Shown here: positions 10,801 to 22,497 of the stretch, in pieces
Numbering within the stretch: position 1 is the stretch's first letter
Layout: every line of letters begins with the position of its first letter
Source: Lumnitzera littorea
Taxonomy: Eukaryota; Streptophyta; Magnoliopsida; Myrtales; Combretaceae
DNA length: 64,000 nucleotides
NCBI GenBank assembly: GCA_024138015.1
Contig: JAMXBB010000004.1
Span: 4,070,701 to 4,134,700, forward strand
Direction of reading: 5' to 3'
Translations under genes and position numbers: made by a program
Notes under the pieces: generated by a model
The model's database searches: none
Seen by the model: the letters and a program-made list of their open reading frames with translations, nothing else
What the model was told of the DNA's origin: nothing

Positions 10801-11051
10801 CTTTAAATAAGTCACTCAGTAAGGCAGCTCAAGTTTAGCAAGGTGCAATTGCGTTATATGCAGGGAGAATAATTTTGTGGCAGACTTGTTTGTCAAAGAG
10901 GGTGCTAGTTTAAGTAATATGAAAGAGTTTTTGAATTTCCAGACTGTGGGGTTGCTAAAGACTAATGTGGTTGAACTATATGCTAGTGTGTCTTAAACAT
11001 GAGGATGTTCTCCATATTACAAATTATGGTTTATTGCCAAAAAAAAAAAAA
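10801..11051 (+). mobile_element. LINE 3' end: RNase H C-terminus and poly-A tail
   Basis: From 10862 an open frame reads RENNFVADLFVKEGAS and stops at TAA 10994-10996. This is the C-terminal signature of the RNase H-like domain in plant LINEs and relatives (R-E-N-x-x-A-D). A ~43-bp 3' UTR follows, then a 13-A tail (11039-11051). Upstream of 10862 the frame is broken. It is a 5'-truncated LINE insertion; any target duplication is not obvious. Confidence 0.65.
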
Positions 11052-11463
11052 GCCTTATACTATTATTTGAGTAAAACAAAGCTTGCATTTGTATTTCTAC
11101 TTCCTATTTTCCAGCATGTACACTTATAAGTATATATAAATCACAATTTCTCATATTTGTCCTTTTTTTTTTTTAATTCAGTGATTAAGCATTCTTGATC
11201 AATAGCAACTGAATCATTGTCATCATATCATATTATCATATACAATTATCATGTCATAATAATAAAGAATTAAAATGGTACACATACTTTCTCTATACCA
11301 TGGCATATTCATATGTTATTTTAAATTCTTCTTCTATGCTCCATTTAGCTGTACACCATCTATTTATTATACTAAAATCTTCTTCTTTACTCTAGTAAAG
11401 TTGTGAGCTAAATTCTCTCAATGATATTCACGGGCAACAAAGAAAATATCTGTCCTTTTTAAG
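11052..11463. other. AT-rich non-coding interval
   Basis: Nothing recognised apart from a poly-T run at 11163-11174. Confidence 0.5.
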
Positions 11464-12013
11464 TGTTGTTTGAGCCTACCCAATAAGCCCAACATGCCTC
11501 AGGCCCAATCAACATGGAACGACCGGCCCAGCACTAGATTGCCCAACCACCCTAAGGCATACAACATCCCTGGGGACTCGCGCAGAGCACTCCGACTCCA
11601 TCAATAACGACTGTGCGGCCTTCACATCGCATTAGTTGTAATGCGATAATTAGCGGCTCGCTTCGTACTGGTTGGTATGGTCAAAATGTATAGAGTTAGG
11701 TGCTACTTGGTGGGCACTAAGTCCAAGGGCAATTATTCCTCTAGCCAATTTTAGAAGTCTTGTCAATACAAGTCTTAAGTGCAATCATTCTTCCCAAAAA
11801 GTCGGGCTGAGGAAGACAAACTTAGCTATTTTAGATTGCTTCGCTTATCGGGAACTGTGACTCAAACACGGAAATACTGAACAACCTTTTAGTATAACAA
11901 TTCAACTCTTATCTGTGTTACATGTCTTATAGAGAATTTTCGCCTGAATGAATAAGCTCCTCGAGCAAGGCTTGATCCACAATTGAAGGCTCAAAAAATC
12001 TACTGACACAAGA
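11464..12013 (+). mobile_element. 550-bp solo LTR
   Basis: Begins TGTTGTTTGAGCC and ends ACACAAGA. Identical 5-mers TTAAG flank it (11459-11463 and 12014-12018). The start TGTTG pairs with CAAGA, a one-base change from CAACA. The block is clearly GC-richer than its flanks, with AAGCCCAACA and GGCCCAATC words typical of plant Gypsy (Tat-like) LTRs. The open frame at 11672-11860 has no recognisable domain. Orientation is inferred from the TGTTG..GCCC start and is less certain than the boundaries. Confidence 0.75.
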
Positions 12014-15000
12014 TTAAGGGTGACAAAAAAGTACAATCCCTTATTTTTAATTATTTTATATCACTTTTTAATCTATGAAAAAAAATAGATAATATTGAGT
12101 ATTATGAAATTGAAATTACAGTTTACATCCCTTACAATGGCTCAACAAATGTAAGAACACTTCTATTTTCTTTACATTTTAATTGTTTGTTTACTTATTT
12201 TTATTTTTTTTTCCTCTTTAAAATCTTTCAACTTCTCATGCTACAATAGTCATTTTGTTACTGATACCACACCTTAGAGGAAAAAATTTGCAAGTCTATG
12301 ATGAGGCAATTCAGTTTATATAGGTATTTGGAGATTCATTTGATTTCCTCCAACTTGGGCAATGCTTGTTGGTCCACTTTTGTAAAGACAAAGGGCCTCT
12401 TATTTTGCTACAATATTGTCAGGTGTCAATCTTTTGCTTTCTTCTTATGATGATTCATCCATCTTGACGAAAAATTTCAGTCACGTCGAAACAGTAAAAA
12501 CAATTGGCTATTTAAGTTTGCTTAATCTTAAGAAATGTAATGTCTCTAGGAACGTATTCTACTACCCATGTATAAGACATACATACGTACATACATAAGC
12601 CATTTATCTATTATTTATAACTCGTTATTATATATTCAGTGAATGGAGTGTCTTTCCATCTATTGATATTAATCACTTATTAATAGTTTTATTTCTGAAA
12701 AGTTATTTTATGCTCTCAATTGTCTAATGTAGGTGTCGTACAATAAGCTACTGAAAACAAAGGCTCCTGGTGTGAGTTTGATAATAGCATACCTACTAGC
12801 TAATCCAATATCTAGGAACTATCTTGTAGGTTCTATTTATAAAAATTTAAAGAGTTATATACATTTTAATGTCCCAAGCATACTACTTACTAGCTTAGGA
12901 ATAACTAAAAGTATAAAGTAATAAGTGCTTATAAACCATGATAGCAATCGGTTTTCCTAAATTTCACTAAATAAGATTAAAAATATCAAATGTTATCTTA
13001 TGAGGTGGAAGATATGACATTTATACATCATACCTATATCGTATCTTCAAAATGTAATATTAGTATAAATAGTTATATCGAATATAACACAACAACGGTA
13101 TTTTGATAATATTTTTTTTCAATTTTATATTTATATAATATATATTAATTTTGATAAACATGCAAATTTCTCACAAAATAATATACAAGCCGTGATTTCT
13201 AAACTTGATACTATGCATTTAATGTATATATTTTCATGGTTTTTTCATCCCTTCGTTAGAAAGTCATCCATTAACTCATCATTGTTCATTCTCGTGTCCA
13301 TCCATCCATACTTTCACCCCTATTAAACCAAATATTCTAAATATTCTCCATACATTTTATAGATTTTAGAAATAAATCAAGAATATTTCTTTTCAGTTTT
13401 TCTTGTATTGATTTGGATAGTATCTTATTTTTCAAATACCAGCTAATTCATGATAGAACTTAACAATGGCTTCCCATGTGTAGTCTCGTGATCGATTGCA
13501 TAAGCATCACATTGAAAACACTTCCATTATCAATGTTAAAGAAAAATCACGTCAAAATACGTCCCAAACAATTTAAGATTTTTTATTCGAATTGCTAAAG
13601 GAACCAAATTAGATCATCTCTTTTGACAAAATTATGAATCAAACCATAAGTTAAGTTGGGACTAAAAGAAGAATGAAATCTAATATTATGTTCGATTTGA
13701 TTTGATTCAAAATGACGAATTGTTATAAAATGAACTACAACTGTTCTTACTATAACATATAGGAAAGTGTAAAGTTAGGTTTAGTAGACTTAAAATCAAT
13801 ACATCTAAATGTTGGATAAAACTAACAAGTTATAAGAGTGTATTTATAAGGATAAAAGATTTAATAAATTGTAAAGGCAACGTAATTGCAAAATAGGGTA
13901 ATACTTGTGATGAGTCACCTTTAGTGATTGATCTTCCCTTGGTACAAATATATTTATTTTTCACTAACATTACAAGAAAATGTATTATTACCAAAAAGTT
14001 GCAAATATCGGAGAAAACTCAGTTATCACAAATAAAACATATTATCATCGAAAAGTTAAAAAAAAAAAAAAGCAAGAAGGGGGAAAAATCAGTCGTGGGC
14101 ATTGATCCCAAGAATATCCCGGCAAAATGGCTAAGGTACAATTGGCCATAAAAATATCGGCGATGACAAAATCTACCACCACTAAAATCTACCTTTTGCC
14201 CTATCGAAACATGAAGGGAGGGACATGACTGATGGTGGTGACATGAAATTATGTTTGGCTTTTGTCATCATTAAATTACTAAGTAAGAACTACGCACCAG
14301 TGCATATTTACAACATTGGTACTGAAAATCGAAGAGAAAAACAATTTGGCTTTGAGTTTTTTTTTTAGCAGTTAGTGTTTCACGTTGTGTGCATAAAAAA
14401 TTAAATTGAGTGATATTTAAAAAAAAAAAAGCATCTTGAGAAAATCTCTAAAAGGAAAGAAGGAAAAAAAAAAAAGAATAGCAAATAATCACATTTGAAG
14501 ATGACAAATAGCAAATAACATCTATGATAAATAAATAATGTACTATTATTTATATAAATAGCAAACAATATCTTTGATATATAAACAATAGAAGTTGAAA
14601 ATATTAATGCACAATGGAATGTATTTTTTATTATAAATGTATAGTACATTTAAATGTGTACTAAATTAAATATATAGCTGTATGAATAATGGGATCTGTT
14701 TTTTATGAATGTGCAATGTATTTAATTTGTATTTTGGGAAAAAGATTTAGGTAGTAGTGGAATTTGATTGTAGGGAAAATGATTTAAGTAGTAATGTAAA
14801 TTAGTAGTGAGATGGATTTGAATCTTATTTTTTTTGTAACTACCATAAAAAAAATCTAATGGTTGTTAGTTAAGATAGTTAAAAAGATATTTTCCTTTAA
14901 TATAATAGATAAAGTACCAATCTATCTGCATACCCAATTATGGATAGTTGTACATTTCTTTTCTTCTTAACTATCTTTTTATGAATAGGTAAAAACAAAC

Positions 15001-17099
15001 TTTTCAAATTATATATATATATTTATTTTCTTTGTTAGAAATTCTTCCGGAATATAGATATATAATAGTTTTGTTGAATGAAGCTTAGGTATTTGCATGT
15101 GTAACTAATTTTTTTACAATTTTTGCGAAGATGGACAAGTTTTGCAACTAGAAAGAACATAAAAGGTATCTTCATGTAGATTATGATTTTCCATGTAGTA
15201 TTCTTTTTCTTTTTCCTTTTTTTTTTTTAAAGCATTACCATTGTCATAGTCCTAAAACTCATAAATGACTGCTATTATGGATGTAGGTCACAGCTTCATT
15301 TTTGTGCAATCGTGTCAAGCATTAAAGCCTAAAGCTTGAAGAATTAAATTGGGAGACGATGTACACTATAATTCAACAGAAATTGGTGTAGTCAAAACGT
15401 TAGATGTGAATTTTTTTTCGTTCGAGAATCAATATTACATGTAATTATTATGGAATGATCCTTTTTTTTTATTTTTTATTTTCTATGATTTTGATGTATA
15501 AACTTGTCTAGCATAAACATCACCTGTGTGTTTATGTTGTAACCTATGCAGATCGTGCAAATACAATAAAAAAGTTTCAGTGTAGAAGCCACTTCGTATA
15601 TTTCTTATAAGTGTGTATATATATTTATTTATTTATTTTCTATTTTACTATATAGTTATAACTACAATAAAAAAGTTTTCTTAGAGGGATAATATTGATT
15701 TCCTAGGTCTCGTACATGTTGAAATGAGAAGTAGGATATCGAGAATTGGGGTGTTTGTGTTTTCTTGGTCGTACACAAAACACATCCATGGGTTATAAAA
15801 ACGTGAGGGTCACGTAACATTAAGAGGCATGGGACTGTAAAAGGTTCCATGAAAATCAACAGCCAATAATTTTCTTTCCTTCCCCTCTAAGTTCTTTCCA
15901 CACACGTATCCAGTCGACCTGCCAGTGCTGATTAAGAGCAGTCATCTATCAAAAGCCAAGAGTAACAGCGTTTTTTTACCTTGTTCAATTGAAAAGGATA
16001 ATAGTGACTAACGTAATTTTATTTCTCCTAACAATCTTGCTGGGGTTCGATTTTTACAAAGAACTGACATTTAGAGGAGGATCGTTAAGGAACCATTGGA
16101 TTATTAGGAGTGTTTAAGGTGGGAAGCTTCAATAAGGTTTTGAAGGAACGATACATTTGAGGGGCCCCATCTATAAGTTAAGAAGACCACTTGGTCAACT
16201 AGGGATCCAATCACCACTCTCTTAAAGAAATGAAAATTGAATAATTAAATATAGTCTAATTTGTGGATCATAATCATCTTATAGCTGCAATGACAAGACA
16301 AGGAAGGAAGTGACGTTAATTAGTAAGATTCCACGGCTAAAGTTGGTTGTTTACACAACCTAGAAAGGATTTTAGATGAATTAACAAAAAAAAATAAAAA
16401 AGAAAAGATAAAAGTGTATGTTATATAACACCCCATACATAATTAAAATAATTTCTTGCATCTGATTTTGTTAAACCCACTTTATTTTCATTTTAATTTA
16501 TGAATAATATATTTCAGAGTCGAATAAAAATGTAAAATTTCCAATTTTTACTTCCGAAACCTCATGGCTTGAGCTAAAACAAATTCAACCAGAAACAATT
16601 CGTGTGTGGTGAGTTGAAGGTCTTCTTCTCAAAGACTCGAGCCTCAAGGCGACGACGAGTCAAAACTGGTTACGACCTACGCTGGCATCTTCATAGAGGT
16701 CGGTTAAACTCTTTCTAAAGAAAGATTCCCAAGATTCCATATTGTTGTATGTAGATTTACTTTCTCAACTGCAGAATCACATAACAACACAATAAAAAAA
16801 ATGATACTATTTGTCATCCTCAAACAATAAAACTATTAATGTGAGACCTCAATTTTTGACTAACTATCAAGGATTCGGAATAATGACATATTCCTAGTAA
16901 ATATTGAACTTATAAGATATGACTTGCAAAGTTGGAAAAATAAAATAGTCATGAGCAACATGAGTCATGAGTACTGTAATGTAAAATGATCACAGTTGCT
17001 CGAAATCGATGGATTTAGGGATTCAAAAAATATTCTCAATTTGACCTATAAAAGTAATAATTTGAAGTTTGTTGGAATTGGAATAACTAACATAAATAT
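12014..17099. other. Long AT-rich interval without recognised genes
   Basis: No coding region could be supported. Points seen: short open frames at 12416-12598 and 12733-12921 (rejected, see below), CATTACAAGAAAATG at 13968 resembling a CACTA-element terminus, many poly-A/T runs, and a GC-richer patch at 16570-16700. That patch sits in a context beginning TATAACACCCC (16424) and could be an old LTR fragment, but it has no supportable ends. Confidence 0.4.
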
Positions 17100-20000
17100 C
17101 ACGTAGATATATCGGTATAGGAGTTTTGATTTTTAGTAGCTTTTATTTTATATATTTATGGCATTTTTAGTGACCACTAAGACTTTTAGCGATGGTATAA
17201 GACCACTGCAGATGCAAAAGTAGCTAAGTATCATTAGTTCAATATTTTTTTAATGTAAGTATACACAATGCTATAGCGATAATTTAAAAAAAAGTGAAGC
17301 TATATGTATACTATAATAACATTTATTGAAAGCTACTAAGTTATTTATATAGAAGTAACTTAAAGCCACTACTAGCAACATAATATAAAAGCTATTTTAA
17401 ACCATTACTATTTTCTATGTTTAATGTCTATTCAAAATGGCCATTAATAATGTAAAATAATAATTATTATAATCTATCTCTATTTCCTTTCTTATGGAAA
17501 AGAAATGAAAAGTATATATATGCTTCTAAGATTGTCAACTATATATACTTCTTTTCATCTATGGATGATTTTTAGGTTACTTAGAATAACAATACCTTGG
17601 AAACAAACTGCTATTGGAGAGAGCATCTAATTTTATTTCTCATTAAAGAAAATATCATATTCTATGTAAAACAAAGTTTGAACGCATATATGACTCATTA
17701 CAGTATTTCATTCTCTAGAATGAGTTATAATAACATAATAGCATCTAAAATCCAATAATATAGGTAAATTGCAAAGAGTTTGATATTTGTTCAATTATAA
17801 TATCATATACCAATCAACACCTTTAATCAACGGACTACTTTACAACCATACATCTAGCCAATTTCATCTATACCCTCTTAGCTCCTGACAAGTTGGCTAC
17901 TTTATATTGCATGATATAAAAACCCTATTTTATAAAAATCCAAAACAATTAGCATATATATATATATATATATATATTTATTTATTGATGAGTATAGTAT
18001 TGAAAGGAAAATAAAAGGATCACTTGCATGCAAGTTTATCTTTCAACATCCTTAAGTTAGAGACTCATATGTGCAACTTAAAAACCAATTTGTAATATTA
18101 GGAGTCTTAATTCCTTCAACATCCTTAAGGATTCTCTCCAACTATATTAAGAGTCATATACCATATCTTAATTAATCTTGTAACACAACTATGTAGAGTT
18201 ATCAAGCTGTTATCACAACTAAATTACTTTTATAAGCATTATTTCAATAAAAAAAATATGAAATGAATTAATATATACCTCGCATTCATTTGGGAACATA
18301 TCTCTAAACACTTTTTTTTTATCACATTAGCTGAAGATGTAAATACACCCTTTAAAAGGTTGATGCCATATCTATTAACTAACCTCGCTCTCTAAATTGA
18401 TCAAACATAAACAAAACAAAAATAAAGTCACAAAAAATAATATTAATCTTGATAATCATCTCTTTCTATCTGCAAAATAGTCGTAATAACAAATGGATCG
18501 TGCTCATTGAGCATGAAAAATTATGTATCAAAAAGTATAGTAGTAGTCATCGTTATATTGGAGTCATCTCTAGTATTACCACCACTTTGTGATTTATTCG
18601 AATTCTTTCCTCCTTGGTTATCGGTTTCTTTTTGTCTCTTTGAATAATCTAATAATTTCTCTTTCTAACGCCCCATCTTTTAGGACTAAAACAACAAAAA
18701 GTAAGGAAAAAAACTGACAAACATCCTTCTAGTATTTTACATTTATAGAATATAAAAAGGGAAAAAAATAAATTCCTTAAATTAAGAGATTACTTAAGCA
18801 GTTGTGGGTATAGGTATTTAGGTAAAGAGACCTAATATAAGTTTTGTTATTGAAAAGCAAGTAAAGTTGCGACTTGATTCTCTAATCTCGAATTCTTATG
18901 GGATTGCACTAATGACAGTGTCATCAAGTGCCTTTTTATATTGTTTTGAACCTATACAAACACCTTCAAAGGCAACTCTTCCATGGTTTTTGGGTGTAGG
19001 GCTCTTTCCTTTCCCATGAATATGACTAGGCTTTTCTAGGCCAAAGAATATAGAATATGCATCAATTTCCCAGCTAGTTTTCTCAATTGAATTTGTCTCA
19101 TAATATTGCATTAGATTCTCAATCTCTTCTTATTAAGAATAATGCATGTCAAACTCGATAAAATAAAAGGGATTAAATTTATATAACTAATCAATAATAT
19201 ACCACAGCTTTCGTTGTTTTGTTATTTACGTCCGTCCCATCTTTATGTCTATGAGTCTTGAGGAAACTCTCAGCTTGACTAAGAGCAACTTTATTTAACT
19301 TTATCTACATTATATTGAAAATTTGTATTAATAGCATAAAATATAAAATTAAAAATACATAATATCTTTAAAATAAATCATTTATTCCATTTATCAAGAT
19401 ACCATCTCATTCTCAACCGTTGCAAAACTTTTTGCTCTAAGAGTGAAATTTTTTTTGCTTTTCTTGATTGTTTTTGTTCCTCTCGCTTGCGTCCTTTATA
19501 AATAGCATAGATAAAACCCATTAATAAAAGAGTAAATGTAAAGTAATTTTATACTTCATCATGTAATTCAGTACTCATTAATAAAAAAAAAAAGTTAACT
19601 ATAAATGACTAATCACCTTCTATTCCTTTGTATTCCATAGGTTTAATAGTCATATCTACTGATCTCTCCTCACTGTTTTTAGAAGTAATGTCAACTACTC
19701 ATCTAAGGATTTGGTCTTACATACCATATGTGAAATTAGCTTTTTCCTATAGCTTTGTTGTGTTAAATTATTATTTATTAAAAAAAATGTATACTCAAGA
19801 TAGATAGAACCGCAGTCTATTACAAAACAATCCTCATATATATTCAAGATGTTAGTAACTTGATCACAAGATATCTTAATTAACCTCATATGTATATTCA
19901 CGATTAATGGAAGCATGAATAGGACATCATATGAGGACACAAGAACTTTGTACCAAGTTAACTTGCCAAGTAAATCCATACATTTGTTTTATCTGGGCAT

Positions 20001-22497
20001 TTCATTTCAAATAATGTAATAGAAAATCAATGGATAAGGAATGCAATGCCCATAGTTGAATCGGAACCAACAAAGATAGAGTACTTATATTAACATGATA
20101 TAACTTTTTTTTTATCATCTCTCTTCTATCGTTGCTAAGTTCTTAGATATGAGAACAAACGGAATCGATAAGACATGACCTTTGCTAATAACTTTACTCA
20201 AGCATTTATTATGTTATTTTCATAGTTAAAGTGATATGGATAAATCTCAGTCAATTGCAATCTCCAGACCAGAGACCACTTCTACAATAAAATTACTCTA
20301 AACATGTTTAGGAAAATGTGTCAACAAGAGCTATTCACAATCATGTTAGCTTCTATTTTAATTTTAGGTGATTTCCTTAGATCTATATAGATATAAGGGC
20401 TAAATATATGGGTGCATAGTTTGCTTGGAGTAGAGGAGAATTTCTTTTGGCAATTAAAAACTAAAATTCTACCAAAATATTAACAACTTATCATTTTAGT
20501 ACTTTTAGACACTCTAGACTTAGTTACATGACATGTAATCTAACATAACCACCAAAATATATATCAACTCCTTATATATACACCACATAAAAGAAATTTC
20601 TTTCAATTTGTCTAAAAGTCTGATATATGCCACATAAAAGAAAACAAGCAAAGTATTGTTTGCTTATGTATCAACTCCTTAAATGACAATTTTCCTTGAT
20701 TTTAAATTTAAATTTATCAAGTTGAAAACAACTTATGGATGAAAAAAGACAAATAAAAGAAATAAATAAAGGAGATTTCTCCTATTTTTTGAAACCTAGA
20801 ACTAATATAATTTTGTTAATCTACTTTGAAGAACTAGAGCCTTGTATTAAGTGTAGAGGAGGTTGGTTGCTAGGAAAAGAAGTTACATGGTAAAATTTCC
20901 CTATTAGATGATCATACAGGTAATTTTTCAATCCTTTATGGCCTACATAACATCAAAATGAGGCAATAGGTTGTGAAGCTTAATACCAAATATTTAGGAG
21001 CCAAAGCCATATCTGAAGTCCCATGTTTAGCTCTATTTTAAAATAGCTTTTAGCCTATATCGACATTCAATCAATTAAATCATAACTTACATATTTCACA
21101 CTTGTTTTTACAAAATTAAGCACCTCTTGCAATTCAAAGGTACTAGCAACTTTTGCTCTAAATTAGAGATGGAAAAAAGCCACTATCACAATAGAGATAC
21201 TACACAAAACCAAAAATCCACAATAAAACCTTAATTAAGTTTATTCATTGCAAAGATAAAATGGTAAGATATATAGATATATATTCATCATATCAAAAGG
21301 GAAGTAACAAAAACAAGATATTGATGCTTTTCAAATTTCTATTCAAGACAAATACGTGATCACTATTATATCAAGGAAAAACATTCAATTACAAACTACA
21401 GTTGTGTCTGTTTGACATAATATATTTACTTGGCACTTTTTTGTTTTCCATTTCTTATAATTTAGTGTTTATAAAACCCAACTGCTATGGTATATTTGAG
21501 ACTAGTAGCTATTATTATTAGTGGTATGTTGTGTTAAGAGGTAGTAGTTTATGGCGTGTAGTTGAGATATCACTAAACTAGAACAAAATGACAAAAATGA
21601 TTTTCTCTTTTTCATGAAAACAAGCACTAAGATTTAAAATTGCTATTAACCTCATATAGAAGCCCCTATACTCAAGATTACTGAATGATAAAATTATCTA
21701 CTATGTTATTGCAATAGTGTTTGATGGTTACAAATACAATGTTACAATGGCAATCAAACAAATTTTTTGAATTACACATAATGCACACACCCTAAGAGAA
21801 GTATTCTTGTTTAATCCATTGTCATATTTTACATAAATAGATACGAGTCTACGAGTATGAGAAACGAGACTTGGCTTGAAATAATTACTTAGAGATTTCT
21901 CTATGCCCTTCTTTGGAATGATCTAAAAACAAAAGAGGATGCAAAGATAATGACTAGAAGACCAAAAAAACAGTGGTAGAAGAACAATCTATGCTAAAAA
22001 TCAATAGAAAAATTAGCAAATCACAATAATTTGGTGGTTAAATTCTTAAATTACCACATTAAATCCTAAAAAGTTCATAAAATGAAATTAAATAATTTGG
22101 TGGTTAGCCTTTTTGAATGTAGTGGTAAAGAAAGTGAAAATCAAAGTGAGTTGCTTGAGAAGATACCGGATATGGAGTGAGAGTGAAGTGAGAGTGCTAT
22201 AATAGAGTCCATACCTAAGACGAGATACAAGAGGGAAAGGATGTTGTCAAAAATGAAAATTAAGAAAGGGAAAAAGTTTTGGGTTGAAAATTGAGGCTTA
22301 TAAGTTGTGAACCAAATTATTCTTTTCAACCCAAAACTGCTAATATTAACCATCTTTCAATAGCTTTTTTTAGAAATGTTTTTATTCCACAAGTTTATTG
22401 AGACAGTCAAATAAAGATGGCTATAAGTAATTATTAAATAGTGACACTTTCTTAAACTTGCTACTAATTGTTAGTACCTAATATACTGAATTGTTGT
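17100..22497 (-). mobile_element. Probable CACTA (En/Spm) element relic, limits uncertain
   Basis: The interval holds a broken En/Spm-type transposase on the minus strand (18896-19500). Short direct and inverted words such as AGTGACCACTAAG and TAGCGATGGT at 17170-17200, and AGCTACTA/GCCACTACTA nearby, resemble the subterminal repeats of CACTA elements. The right end TTGTTGTGGTG (22487-22497) resembles the reverse of a CACTACAAGAA terminus. The left terminus was not found, so 17100 is only an approximate limit. Assignment rests mainly on the transposase. Confidence 0.35.
18896..19500 (-). pseudogene. En/Spm-type (Ptta) transposase relic
   Basis: Minus-strand pieces fit the plant Ptta/En-Spm transposase family in order: a basic RNKNNQEKQKK segment (about 19480-19440), SQAESFLKTHRHKDG (about 19285-19240), then EIENLMQYYETNS and DAYSIFFGLEKPSHIHGKG (about 19125-19010) with a PTPK motif. 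A GT..AG interval between about 19205 and 19130 on the minus strand looks like an intron, with exon ends KAV and EEIEN. Stops and a frameshift break the first piece. The catalytic TNP2-type partner is not visible. The nearby open frame 19979-19695 shows no recognisable motif. Confidence 0.5.

Noticed and set aside
12416..12921. Two open frames with LRR-like words (LSLLNLKKCNVSRN, then GSIYKNLKS)
   Set aside because: Only one loose leucine-rich match each, no repeat periodicity, and different contexts; chance is more likely in this AT-rich sequence.
13962..13985. CACTAACATTACAAGAAAAT as the left terminus of the CACTA element
   Set aside because: Resembles a CACTA end, but it is 8.5 kb from the right candidate, no 3-bp target duplication matches, and intervening sequence looks unrelated.
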